DNA from: Phycisphaerae bacterium
Lineage (GTDB): Bacteria > Planctomycetota > Phycisphaerae > UBA1845 > Fen-1342
Direction of reading: 5' to 3'
NCBI GenBank assembly: GCA_017999985.1
Contig: JAGNKU010000012.1
Span: forward strand, 95,019-159,018
DNA: 64,000 nt
The translations under genes were made by a program, and so were the position numbers. Shown here piece by piece: positions 24,888 through 33,411 of the stretch (its first letter is position 1; each line of letters begins with the position of its first letter). A model generated the notes under the pieces. It worked only from the letters and a program-made list of their open reading frames with translations, was not told where the DNA came from and searched no databases.

Positions 24888-27800
24888 CTACGGACAGTTC
24901 CCGCTCGACAAGCACGCCACGAAGGGGTTGATGTCTCCGAAGTTGAAGCTGCCATCGCCGTTCAGGTCTCCGTTCAGGAGCGGGCAGCCCGGGTACGTGG
25001 CCTGCCACAACGTCGGATTGCTGATGGCCAGCACAAACGGATTGATGTCGCCAAAACTGACGACGCCATCACAGTTCATATCCCCCTTCAGGCTCAGCGC
25101 CACGCGGACGAGCGTGGTTGCGCCCGCCCCGGTCGCCAGATCGCCGGCCACGTGCACCCGCCCCGTGGTCGCGTCATGCGTATGGGCCACCGGCACGCCA
25201 TTCTGCGTAACGACCAGGTTCGGCGTGCCCGCCGGGATGCGAACGAACGTGTCGTACGCCAGCGCGCCGCCCGTCACGTTCGTGAAGCTGTGCGTCCACG
25301 CGTTCGCTCCCTCGTCGCATGTCACGTCGATCCGGTGCCCGCCAACCGCGACGTTCGCATAAGTCATCGTGCTCCAGCCGGTCGGCAGCTTCGGTGCGAT
25401 CCGCAGCGTGTTGCCCGGCGCGTCCGGCGTGTAATCCAGGAAGAGCATGGCCGCATCGACCAGGAATGACATGGACTCCCACGCGTTCGGCCACGCGGCC
25501 TGGTGCCGGAAGTCAGGATACAGCAGGCTGCTGCTCGGCGCGATCTGCTCGGCCCCCAGCCCGATCGGCCCGAACCGGTCCAGCACGAGGTCCAGCCGAT
25601 ACCTGTGGTTGTCGATGTCGCCCTTGCCCGGGTTGGCGTCCTGTCGCTCGGCGTAGTAATTGCCGTACCAGAGTGTCGCCAGCGTCCACGGCCCGCCGTT
25701 CCAGTATGTGTCGCCCCAGTACCGGTTGATCAGCCCTTCCCATTCGCCCGAGAAGTTCACGATTGGGTGGTTGTTGCCGTAGCGGTCGGCGGCGACGCCA
25801 TTCATCCGATCGACGACGTGGGCGATGAGGGGGTCGCTGACGTTGAACACCGCCATCGGCGTAGCCAGCCCGAGCATCGAGACGTCGGTGTTCTCGCCGT
25901 CCCAGGCCAGGCGGGCGACCATGCCGCCGTGGATGTCATTGGCCCGGCCGCTGAACAGGGCGGCGTCGGCGGAGTGACCGAGCACGGTCGCGATCGCTGC
26001 CGCGTCGCGCAGTCCGCGCTCGACCGCCGCGTTCGAGTACAGGAACACGTCCCAGGAATCCTCCCATAGGTTGTTCGAGTACATGAGCTGGACCGGGTCG
26101 TTGTAGTACAGCCGGGTGTCGATCGTGCTGTCCTCGCTGCTGGCCCGCCCCGCCTCGTAAATCATCGTGTAGTACTGGTTAAGGAAGCTCGTGCTTGCGG
26201 TGACGAGGTAGTGGTAGTACGCGCCCCACGGCACCGCCGACGTCTCGTCCACCTGCGGTGAGTTCCAGACGATGTACCCGTCCGTCGTGTACTTCTGGTA
26301 CCAGAAGCCCTTGCCCCACGTGTCGTCCGCCCGGTAGGCGATGTCCCGCAGGAAGCGGTAGACCTCTGCCGCCTCCGCTGCGTGGCCGGTTCGGTCGAGC
26401 GTGACCGCGGCCCAGACGGCGTCGCGCGGCCAGACGAACGGGTAAGCGCCGTTGTGCATGCCCGCCACTACGCCGCCGTTCTTGCCGTCGAGATGCAGCG
26501 CGGTCGCAAGCAGGCCGCGCTTATAAGCCGCGTCGAGCCGGTTATCGGGCGTGTCGATCACGACGCCCGCCGCCAGCCAGTCCTGCCAGTACGTCTCGGT
26601 CGCGGCCTGGATGGTGCTCATGTTCCCGGCCAGGAACCAGTCGAGTACGGGCGCGATCTGGTAATCATACGTACCCGTCGCGCCGGCGAAGTCGTCGAAG
26701 CCACCCACGATGGCGAGGTCGATCTCCTTCGTCACCCCGACCGGGAGTGCGACCTCCAGTCCGATCCAGCCCTGACCGTTGTCGGTCGCGCCGTTCTGCC
26801 GCCAGGAACCCGTGGCCGGAGTCCCGCCGCCTGCGCCGGGGCTGTCGAGCAGCTTCAGCGCGGCCGCCAGGTATATCGACACGTCCTTGGCGTAGTCGCC
26901 GATCGTGGTCGGGTTGTATTCTCCGGACGAGGAGGTCGTGCGATACGTGTTGTCGTACGCGATCAACGCCCCGCGGGCGGCGTCGGCGAACATGGCGTCG
27001 TAGGCGTCGCCGCCGTTCAGCGCGAAGTCCGCGTAGTAGTAGAACTGGACCGTTTCCTCGGACGCCCCGCTGTTGGTCAGCAGGAACCGCTTGAGGTACA
27101 GGCCGCGGTTGGGGTTGCCGCCCAGGTCGGTCGGATAGGCGATCCCCTTGGGGCAGAAGTCATACTGCTGGACGACGATGCTGTGGCCGCCGGTCGTCTG
27201 GGTGGCGGTCGTCGCGATGACGTTCGTGTCGGTAACGTAAGCCTGGGCGACGTTGCTGTAGCCGCTGGCGTTCTCGTTGCTGAGCCAGTAGGTGACGCCA
27301 TCGACCCGCAACCCCGCCATGGCCTGGTTGGCGTTCATCTGCCCGCGGTAGCCGGCGGGCAGCCCGGGCGGGAAGGTGTCGAGACCGTCCACGTAGCCCT
27401 CGTTCTTCGTGCCCATGCCCTGAACGCAGCCCGCGGACGGGTAGTAGACGTCGTACAGGGTGCCGTTCTGGTCGAGTTGGACGTTCATGTAGTTGTTGCC
27501 GACGACGCCCTCCTCCTTCCAGAGCGCGACCGGCGGGTACCCGACGGCGTGGTCCGCGTACGGCCAGCCCTTCCCCGGCCAGGGCAGTCCGCCACTGCCC
27601 GTCACCGTGTACTCGAAGACGGTCGCCGGGGCGGACGGGTTGTCGCAGGTGCCATCGGCGCAGCCGTAGTTGTTGGCGAAAACCTCCGGGCCACCGCCGC
27701 TGTGCCACGCGCCCAGCTTGTACTTCACGGTCACGCCCGCGACGGAGCACGCCGGCGGCAGGGTTGCCCGCCACCAGTCGATGTTTGGATCGTGCGGCTC

Positions 27801-28136
27801 GTTGCGGATGAAGCTGATCTGGCCGCCGGTGAAGGTCAGGACGGCGGTGCCGCCGGACGGGGTGCCGAAGCTGCCCTGCGGCGCGGAGCCGTCGGTCGTG
27901 TAGTAGACGGCTACGTCGGTGTAGTAGAAGGAATAGCCGATGCGGACCCAGACGTTGATCGTCGCCCCGGCGGCAGGTGCCACGGGGTCGCGCATGGTCA
28001 CGCCGGTCTCGCCGTAGACAGCATTGCCCGGGATGTGCTCGACGAATTCCGGCGTAGCGAGGGTCGGCGGTGTGCCGACCAGGCCGGCAAAGAGCAGGGC
28101 CAGCAGTCCGCGGGACTGTGCGTGGGTAATGCTCAC
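24888..28136 (-). CDS. Secreted GH15-like glucoamylase-family protein with dockerin-like C-terminus
   Basis: 1082 residues from GTG 28136. A signal peptide ends around TPPTLA, followed by a starch-binding-like/beta-sandwich region (YYTTDGSAPQGSFGTPSGGT), a supersandwich domain, and an alpha/alpha six-hairpin catalytic domain: FVWPRDAVWAAVTLDRTGHA, NNLWEDSWDVFLYSNAAVER with a likely catalytic Glu, and GGPWTLATLWYGNYYAER are typical of glucoamylase and glucodextranase (GH15). The C-terminus has GDMNCDGVVSFGDINPFV and FNFGDINPFVACLS, almost identical to the tail of the next gene. It is expected to cleave alpha-glucans outside the cell. Substrate not established. Confidence 0.88.
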   Translation of the reverse strand: MSITHAQSRGLLALLFAGLVGTPPTLATPEFVEHIPGNAVYGETGVTMRDPVAPAAGATINVWVRIGYSFYYTDVAVYYTTDGSAPQGSFGTPSGGTAVLTFTGGQISFIRNEPHDPNIDWWRATLPPACSVAGVTVKYKLGAWHSGGGPEVFANNYGCADGTCDNPSAPATVFEYTVTGSGGLPWPGKGWPYADHAVGYPPVALWKEEGVVGNNYMNVQLDQNGTLYDVYYPSAGCVQGMGTKNEGYVDGLDTFPPGLPAGYRGQMNANQAMAGLRVDGVTYWLSNENASGYSNVAQAYVTDTNVIATTATQTTGGHSIVVQQYDFCPKGIAYPTDLGGNPNRGLYLKRFLLTNSGASEETVQFYYYADFALNGGDAYDAMFADAARGALIAYDNTYRTTSSSGEYNPTTIGDYAKDVSIYLAAALKLLDSPGAGGGTPATGSWRQNGATDNGQGWIGLEVALPVGVTKEIDLAIVGGFDDFAGATGTYDYQIAPVLDWFLAGNMSTIQAATETYWQDWLAAGVVIDTPDNRLDAAYKRGLLATALHLDGKNGGVVAGMHNGAYPFVWPRDAVWAAVTLDRTGHAAEAAEVYRFLRDIAYRADDTWGKGFWYQKYTTDGYIVWNSPQVDETSAVPWGAYYHYLVTASTSFLNQYYTMIYEAGRASSEDSTIDTRLYYNDPVQLMYSNNLWEDSWDVFLYSNAAVERGLRDAAAIATVLGHSADAALFSGRANDIHGGMVARLAWDGENTDVSMLGLATPMAVFNVSDPLIAHVVDRMNGVAADRYGNNHPIVNFSGEWEGLINRYWGDTYWNGGPWTLATLWYGNYYAERQDANPGKGDIDNHRYRLDLVLDRFGPIGLGAEQIAPSSSLLYPDFRHQAAWPNAWESMSFLVDAAMLFLDYTPDAPGNTLRIAPKLPTGWSTMTYANVAVGGHRIDVTCDEGANAWTHSFTNVTGGALAYDTFVRIPAGTPNLVVTQNGVPVAHTHDATTGRVHVAGDLATGAGATTLVRVALSLKGDMNCDGVVSFGDINPFVLAISNPTLWQATYPGCPLLNGDLNGDGSFNFGDINPFVACLSSGNCP

Positions 28137-28554
28137 GGGGTTGTGCCTCGCGCCCCCAACTTTCCCATCCAGCGCGCCGGCCCCGTCGGCAGGCGTACTG
28201 CCACCATCTTACCGGGATGTCACGAATCGTGGAACGGGATTCCGGCCGGGGGTCGCGCTCCGGGTCCTCTAAAGTCGGGGCCGGGTCGCGTCGATAGCGA
28301 CACGGATGTGCGTCGCCGCGCGGACGGGTCGCGCGTGTCGGCGACGACGAGCGTGGCGCGGCCGAAGCCGGCGGGCGTCTGAAAAGTTGTTGCACAAATT
28401 CGCGCCAGAAAGACAACTTCCTCTTGACACTTTGCCGGCATGTTCTATTTATGTAGGTGAGGTGGCTGGCGCGGTCGTGTTGAGCAACCACACAGAGTCC
28501 TCCGTATGGAAGCCGGATTGACTCGATCGCCTCACCTCGCGGGATAAAGGACGT
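28137..28554. other. 418-base divergent intergenic region before kamA
   Basis: No gene is supported here. It holds the promoter-like element at 28424-28451 facing kamA and a leader of about 100 bases. The leader contains complementary segments AGGTGAGG (28455-28462) and CCTCACCT (28530-28537) that could close a long stem around a smaller GAGTC/GACTC hairpin. The right half is AT-richer than its surroundings. No riboswitch class was recognised. Confidence 0.5.
28424..28451 (+). promoter_or_regulatory. Candidate promoter for the kamA cluster
   Basis: A perfect TTGACA (28424-28429) is followed after 16 bases by TATTTA (28446-28451), a weak -10 in a locally AT-rich stretch. Its position about 100 bases before kamA suits a structured leader. 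Confidence 0.5.
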
Positions 28555-29886
28555 ATGGACGACCAGTATGTGGGCTCCGACTCGGAGCCTCCCGGTACCC
28601 ACCCCCAGAACGTTACCCTCCCAGTTCTCGAATCACCCGTCGGAAACGCAGAAGTTGGGCCAGGCTTAGAGTCGCCGCGCGCCGGGGAGGCGCTGCGGCC
28701 GCGGCGCAACAGCCCGGCCTCGCCCTCCTTGCGCTCGGTGCGCCACGTGATCAGCCCGCGCAGCGACGAGCTGCGCCGCCGGCTGTTCCCCAAGACCACC
28801 CGTGCCGAGTGGAACGACTGGCGCTGGCAGCTCCGCTGCCGCGTCCGCGATCTCAACGGCCTGCGCCACCTGGTCAACCTCACCTACGACGAGGAGCAGG
28901 CGGTGATCCGCGGGGGTGGGAATCTCCCGGTCGGCATTACGCCGTACTACGGAGCCCTGCTCGACCCGGACAACGCCTACGACCCGCTGCGCAAGACGAT
29001 GATCCCCATCACGGGCGAGTTTGTGAGGACGACGGGCGAGGCGGACGACCCGCTGGCCGAGGACAGCCACATGCCGGTGCCGGGGCTCGTGCACCGCTAT
29101 CCGGACCGCGTGCTGTTCCTGGTCACAAATTTCTGCGCCACCTATTGCCGCTACTGCACACGCGCTCGGATGGTGGGCCAGACCGGCGAGTACCACTTCA
29201 ACACGGACCAGTACCAGCAGGCCCTCGACTACATCGCCGCCCACCCGGAGATCCGGGACGTGCTGATCTCGGGCGGCGACCCGCTGACGATGATGGACGA
29301 GCGCTTGGAGTGGCTCCTCGCGCGGCTGCGGGACATCCCGCACGTCGAGTTCCTGCGGCTCGGGTCGAAGATCCCCGCGGTCCTGCCGCAGCGAATCACG
29401 CCCGAGCTGTGCCGGATGCTCCGGCGATATCACCCGCTGTGGATGAGCATCCACTTCATGCACCCGACGGAGCTGACGCCCGAGGTGGCCCAGGCCTGCG
29501 GTCGGCTGGCCGACGCCGGCATTCCGCTGGGTAGCCAGACGGTGCTGACGCGCGGCGTGAACGACGACGTGGACACGATGAAGCGGCTTATGCACGGGCT
29601 GTTGCGCAACCGCGTGCGGCCGTACTACATCTACCAGTGCGACCCGATCACCGGCTCCGGGCACTTCCGGACCTCGGTGCAGAAGGGCCTGGAGATCATC
29701 GCCGGCCTGCGCGGGCACACCACCGGCTACGGCGTGCCGACGTTCGTGATCGACGCCCCGGGCGGCGGCGGGAAGATCCCGCTGATCCCGGACCCGGTGG
29801 TTGGCCGCGACGGCGACTTCGTTATCCTGCGGAACTACGAAGGCGGCGAATTCCGGTACCCGGACCCGCAGTCGAAGTGCGAGTGA
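28555..29886 (+). CDS. kamA: Lysine 2,3-aminomutase (radical SAM)
   Basis: 443 residues. Interconverts L-lysine and L-beta-lysine using S-adenosylmethionine, a [4Fe-4S] cluster and PLP. The cluster cysteines are C194, C198 and C201 (FCATYCRYC); R203 corresponds to the carboxylate-binding Arg; D363 (YQCDPITG) and D400 (TFVIDAPGGGGK) match the Asp pair that binds the lysine side chain; K407 is the PLP lysine. These Asp residues differ in glutamate 2,3-aminomutase, so lysine is the likely substrate. The first 70 residues are a proline-rich extension, and the clostridial C-terminal zinc-cysteine tail is missing. It precedes two ATP-grasp ligases and an acetyltransferase. EF-P-modifying EpmB is less likely given the length and context. 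Confidence 0.9.
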   Translation: MDDQYVGSDSEPPGTHPQNVTLPVLESPVGNAEVGPGLESPRAGEALRPRRNSPASPSLRSVRHVISPRSDELRRRLFPKTTRAEWNDWRWQLRCRVRDLNGLRHLVNLTYDEEQAVIRGGGNLPVGITPYYGALLDPDNAYDPLRKTMIPITGEFVRTTGEADDPLAEDSHMPVPGLVHRYPDRVLFLVTNFCATYCRYCTRARMVGQTGEYHFNTDQYQQALDYIAAHPEIRDVLISGGDPLTMMDERLEWLLARLRDIPHVEFLRLGSKIPAVLPQRITPELCRMLRRYHPLWMSIHFMHPTELTPEVAQACGRLADAGIPLGSQTVLTRGVNDDVDTMKRLMHGLLRNRVRPYYIYQCDPITGSGHFRTSVQKGLEIIAGLRGHTTGYGVPTFVIDAPGGGGKIPLIPDPVVGRDGDFVILRNYEGGEFRYPDPQSKCE

Positions 29887-29907
29887 TCCTCGCGTCGCGA
29901 TAGGACA

Positions 29908-29983
29908 GGGTGGCACGGTCTGGCGCAGCCAGGCCGTGTCACTCTCCATTGCCAGGGCTTGGCCGCGCCAGACCGTACCACCC
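29908..29983. repeat. Palindromic intergenic repeat, copy B (MITE-like hairpin)
   Basis: Left arm GGGTGGCACGGTCTGGCGCA... (29908-29931) and right arm ending GCGCCAGACCGTACCACCC (29959-29983) are inverted repeats with about 22 of 24 matches, separated by 27 bases. The left arm also matches copy A at 21299-21327. It lies between kamA and the first ligase gene and may act as a processing or attenuation site within that transcript. No transposase is encoded, so it resembles REP/MITE elements. Confidence 0.7.
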
Positions 29984-30011
29984 CCATGGTCCACTGAGAT
30001 GGGATTGCAGC

Positions 30012-31019
30012 ATGAAAGTTGGCCTCACCTACGACCTCCGGGCTGAGTACCTCGCCGCCGGGTATGGCGAGGAGGAAACCGCCGAGTTTGATCGGCCTGA
30101 TACGATCGACGCTATCGAGCACACGCTTCAGCAGCTCGGCTACCAGACGGACCGCATCGGCAACATCCGCCAGCTCGTGCCGCGTCTGGCCGCCGGCGAC
30201 CGCTGGGACATCGTCTTCAACATCGCCGAGGGTCTGCGGGGCCTGGCGCGCGAGGCACAGATTCCGGCCTTGCTCCAGGCGTACGACATACCCTGCACGT
30301 TCTCCGACCCGCTGATCGCCGCTCTCACACTACACAAGGCGCTGACCAAGCGCATCCTCCGCGACGTCGGGGTGCGCACGCCCGAGTTCGCCGTCGTCGA
30401 GACCGAGGCGGACATCGCCCGCGTGAACCTGCCGTTCCCGCTGTTCGTCAAGCCGCTCGCGGAAGGTACCGCCAAGGGGGTCGACGGCGACTCGAAGGTC
30501 ACCTCGCGGGTAGAGCTGGACACCGTCTGTCGCCGGCTGCTGGCGCGTTTCCGTCAGCCGGCCCTGGTCGAGATGTATCTGCCGGGGCGCGAGTTCACGG
30601 TGGGCATCACCGGCACGGGCGACAAGGCCGTCGCGCTCGGCACGCTGGAAATCGTCCTGTTGCCGCAGGCCCAGCCGCACTCGTACACCTACATCAACAA
30701 GGAGCAGTGCGAGGAGCTCTGCCAGTTCCCATTGGCCCCGCCGGAGTGGGCGGCACCGGCCGAGGAGCTGTCGCTGAAGGCGTGGCGGGCACTGGAATGC
30801 CGCGACGCCGGCCGCGTGGACCTGCGGGCCGACGCCGACGGCCGCCTGCATGTCATGGAGCTGAATCCGCTGCCCGGCCTGCATCCGCAACACTCGGACC
30901 TGCCGATCCTGTGCAACCTGATCGGGCTGCCCTACGTGGAGTTGATCCGGCGGATCATGGATTCGGCGCTGGAGCGGATCGGGCAGCAACCGCCGCACCG
31001 CGCGAGGGTGGGCGCATGA
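30012..31019 (+). CDS. D-Ala-D-Ala-ligase-like ATP-grasp enzyme 1
   Basis: 335 residues from ATG 30012; the longer frame is repeat-derived and rejected. The ATP-grasp fold is shown by DIVFNIAEGLRGLAREAQIP (the Ddl N-lobe signature), LFVKPLAEGTAKGV (ATP-binding loop), LPGREFTVGITGTGDKAVAL, and the metal-binding end RVDLRADADGRLHVMELNPL followed by PGLHP. The family joins a carboxylate to an amine with ATP via an acyl phosphate. In this operon with kamA it is more likely to ligate beta-lysine or a derivative than to serve peptidoglycan, but substrate is inference. Its stop overlaps the next ATG (ATGA). Confidence 0.85.
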   Translation: MKVGLTYDLRAEYLAAGYGEEETAEFDRPDTIDAIEHTLQQLGYQTDRIGNIRQLVPRLAAGDRWDIVFNIAEGLRGLAREAQIPALLQAYDIPCTFSDPLIAALTLHKALTKRILRDVGVRTPEFAVVETEADIARVNLPFPLFVKPLAEGTAKGVDGDSKVTSRVELDTVCRRLLARFRQPALVEMYLPGREFTVGITGTGDKAVALGTLEIVLLPQAQPHSYTYINKEQCEELCQFPLAPPEWAAPAEELSLKAWRALECRDAGRVDLRADADGRLHVMELNPLPGLHPQHSDLPILCNLIGLPYVELIRRIMDSALERIGQQPPHRARVGA

Positions 31020-32014
31020 ACGTCGTGCTGCTGCACGACGAGCTGCGGCGCGACGCCCGCGAGGACGAGCTCGATGTCTTAGTCCAGGCGGATGCAATCG
31101 AGGCGGCGCTGACCGAACTCGGGCACACGGGGGCGCGGCTTCCGTTCTCGTTCGACGTGCAGGCGATCACCGAGGGGCTGCTGCGGCTGCGCGCCGACGT
31201 CGCCTTCAACCTGGTCGAGTCCGTGCAGGGGCAGGGGCGGCTGGTGTGCCTGGCCCCCGCGCTGCTCGACTCGCTGAATATGCCGTACACCGGCGCCGGC
31301 ACGGAGGGCATGTTCATCACGTCGAGCAAGCTGCTCACGAAACGGCTGTTGCACGCGCACGGCATTCCGACACCGCCGTGGCTGGCGCTGACCGGATCAT
31401 CACCCGACCTACCGCTGCCGGGGCGGTACATCATCAAGTCCGTCTGGGAAGAGGCGTCGCTCGGGTTGGAAGACGACGCCATCCTGGACGTGACCGATGC
31501 GGCGGTGCTACGGCGGGAGATCGCGGCCCGCGCCCCCCGGCTGGGCGGCGAGGCGTTCGCCGAGCTATTCATTCCTGGACGCGAGTTCAACCTGTCCATG
31601 CTCGCCGGTCCGCAGGGGGGCGAGGTGCTGCCGCCGGCGGAAATCCACTTCGTTGATTACCCCGCCGAGCGGCCGAAGGTCGTGGGCTATCGCGCCAAGT
31701 GGGACAGTACCTCGTTCGAGTACCACCACACGCCGCGCTGCTTCGACTTCCCGGCCTCGGACCAGGCGCTTGTCGCGGAGCTCTGCCGGTTGGCCCGAGC
31801 CTGCTGGGACCTGCTGGGGCTGCGTGGCTACGTGCGCGTGGACTTCCGCGTGGACGAGGCCGGCCGGCCGTGGGTGCTGGAGATCAACGCCAATCCGTGC
31901 CTCTCCCCCGACGCGGGTTTCCCGGCAGCGGCGGATCGGGCGGGGCTGAGTTTCCCAGCGCTGATCGCCCGGATCCTGGCGGATGCACGCTGCGGCGTCG
32001 GAGCACCGCGATGA
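31016..32014 (+). CDS. D-Ala-D-Ala-ligase-like ATP-grasp enzyme 2
   Basis: 332 residues from ATG 31016, which overlaps the stop of the preceding ligase. It is a divergent paralogue of that enzyme: VAFNLVESVQGQGRLVCLAP, SSKLLTKRLLHAHGIPTPPW, YIIKSVWEEASLGLEDDAIL, GREFNLSMLAG, and VRVDFRVDEAGRPWVLEINA for the metal site. Two linked ligases suggest two successive amide bonds, or a heterodimer. Upstream in-frame codons (to 30707) lie inside the first ligase and are not used. Substrate unknown. Confidence 0.85.
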   Translation: MNVVLLHDELRRDAREDELDVLVQADAIEAALTELGHTGARLPFSFDVQAITEGLLRLRADVAFNLVESVQGQGRLVCLAPALLDSLNMPYTGAGTEGMFITSSKLLTKRLLHAHGIPTPPWLALTGSSPDLPLPGRYIIKSVWEEASLGLEDDAILDVTDAAVLRREIAARAPRLGGEAFAELFIPGREFNLSMLAGPQGGEVLPPAEIHFVDYPAERPKVVGYRAKWDSTSFEYHHTPRCFDFPASDQALVAELCRLARACWDLLGLRGYVRVDFRVDEAGRPWVLEINANPCLSPDAGFPAAADRAGLSFPALIARILADARCGVGAPR

Positions 32015-32532
32015 GCAAAGCGGCGGATGTACGGGCGGCGATCCAACTGCGCGAGACCGTGACCGAGCAGGATCCTGAGGCGGTGCGTGAGATCGTCTCA
32101 TCCACCGGCTTCTTCCACGCGCCGGAGGTCGATGTCGCGGTCGAACTGGTTCAGGAGCGGCTCGCGCGGGGCCCGGCGAGCGGGTACTTTTTTGTGTTCG
32201 CCGACCTGCGGGGCCGGACCATCGGCTACACCTGCTATGGCCCGATCGCCTGTACCATCGGCAGCTACGACCTCTTCTGGATCGCGGTGCTCGAGGAGTA
32301 TCGCAACCACGGCCTCGGCCGGATGCTGCTGGAGGCGACGGAGCAACGCATCGCCGCCGTCGCCGGTGCCCGTCGAATCTACATTGAGACATCCGGCCGC
32401 GCGCTGTACGTCCCCACGCAGCACTTTTACACCCGCTGCGGCTACGTTCAGGAAGCCGTCCTGACCGACTTCTACGCCCCCGGCGATCCCAAGATCGTCT
32501 ACTCGAAGGCCCTGCCCACGCCGCCGGCCTGA
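32011..32532 (+). CDS. GNAT-family N-acetyltransferase
   Basis: 173 residues from ATG 32011, overlapping the stop of ligase 2. GNAT features: IRETVTEQD-type start (AIQLRETVTEQDPEAVREIV), YDLFWIAVLEEYRNHGLGRM with the acetyl-CoA pyrophosphate-binding R/Q-x-x-G-x-G/A-type loop (YRNHGLGRMLLEATEQ), and the C-terminal FYTRCGYVQEAVLTDFYAPG. Given kamA in the same operon, an N-acetylation of beta-lysine or of a beta-lysine peptide is plausible, as AblB does in methanogens, but no strong AblB-specific residue is claimed. End of the cluster; kdsA follows with its own weak promoter. Confidence 0.85.
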   Translation: MSKAADVRAAIQLRETVTEQDPEAVREIVSSTGFFHAPEVDVAVELVQERLARGPASGYFFVFADLRGRTIGYTCYGPIACTIGSYDLFWIAVLEEYRNHGLGRMLLEATEQRIAAVAGARRIYIETSGRALYVPTQHFYTRCGYVQEAVLTDFYAPGDPKIVYSKALPTPPA

Positions 32533-32574
32533 CGTCCCTGAACGCCGCTGCGAGTTGCACGCCGCGACGCTATC

Positions 32575-33411
32575 ATGCCCGGCATGGAAACCATACCGAC
32601 TGCCCGAATCGGCTCGCATGTCGTCGGTCCCGGTCATCCGCTCCTGCTCATCGCCGGCCCGTGCGTGATCGAGTCTTTGGACCATTCGCTCAAACTGGCC
32701 GAGCAGATCGCCACCATCGCCCGCCGGCTGAAGCTGCCATACGTCTTCAAGGCCAGCTTCGACAAGGCCAACCGTTCGAGCGTCCACTCCTTCCGCGGGC
32801 CGGGCCTGGAGGAGGGCCTCGAGATCCTGCGGCAGGTGCGCGAGAAGGTCGGCGTCCCCGTCCTCTCCGACATCCACGAGCCCGACCAGGCGGCGGCCGC
32901 GGGTAAGGTGCTCGACGTGCTCCAGGTGCCGGCGTTCCTCTGCCGGCAGACCGATCTGCTGCTCGCCTGCGGCCGCGCCGGGCGGGCGGTGAACATCAAG
33001 AAGGGGCAGTTCCTGGCGCCGGAGAAGATGCAGCTCGCCGTCGAGAAGGTCCGCGAGACCGGCAACGCCGACGTGCTCGTGACCGATCGCGGCACGTTCT
33101 TTGGCTACGAGCGGCTCGTGAACGATATGACCGGCTTGCAGGTCATGCGGCAGTTCGCCCCCGTAGTATTCGACGCGACCCACTCCGTGCAGTACCCGGG
33201 CGGCGGGGGCCAGGTGACCGGCGGCCGGCGTGAGTTCATCCCGCTCCTGGCACGGGCCGCGGTCGCCGCCGGCGTGGACGCCCTCTTCATGGAGGTCCAC
33301 GACGACCCGCCAAGCGCGAAAAGCGACGCGGCGACCGTTTGGCCGCTGTCGGAACTCGCGACCCTGCTTACCACGCTGGTGCGCGTCCGATCGGCGGTCG
33401 CGGTGGGATAG
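32575..33411 (+). CDS. kdsA: 3-deoxy-8-phosphooctulonate synthase KdsA
   Basis: 278 residues; condenses PEP with arabinose 5-phosphate to Kdo-8-phosphate, the first committed step to Kdo of lipopolysaccharide. Motifs: LLLIAGPCVIES, YVFKASFDKANRSS, VPVLSDIHEPDQA, QVPAFLCRQTDLLLA, NIKKGQFLAPEKM, VTDRGTFFGYERLVNDM, and VFDATHSVQYPGG. The Cys in GPCVIES is the metal ligand of the metal-dependent class; E. coli KdsA has Asn there. TATCAT at 32571-32576 is a possible -10 which would place transcription start at the alternative ATG 32584, so the start is ambiguous by three codons. Supports an LPS-bearing outer membrane together with the lptD-like gene. Confidence 0.96.
   Translation: MPGMETIPTARIGSHVVGPGHPLLLIAGPCVIESLDHSLKLAEQIATIARRLKLPYVFKASFDKANRSSVHSFRGPGLEEGLEILRQVREKVGVPVLSDIHEPDQAAAAGKVLDVLQVPAFLCRQTDLLLACGRAGRAVNIKKGQFLAPEKMQLAVEKVRETGNADVLVTDRGTFFGYERLVNDMTGLQVMRQFAPVVFDATHSVQYPGGGGQVTGGRREFIPLLARAAVAAGVDALFMEVHDDPPSAKSDAATVWPLSELATLLTTLVRVRSAVAVG

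Noticed and set aside
28430..28554. Lysine riboswitch before kamA
   Set aside because: I do not find the conserved L-box core motifs; only generic pairing segments are visible.
28555..29886. EpmB (EF-P beta-lysylation enzyme) as the identity of the radical SAM gene
   Set aside because: Length and lysine-binding Asp pair fit KamA, and no epmA or efp gene is adjacent; ligases and GNAT suggest a small-molecule route.
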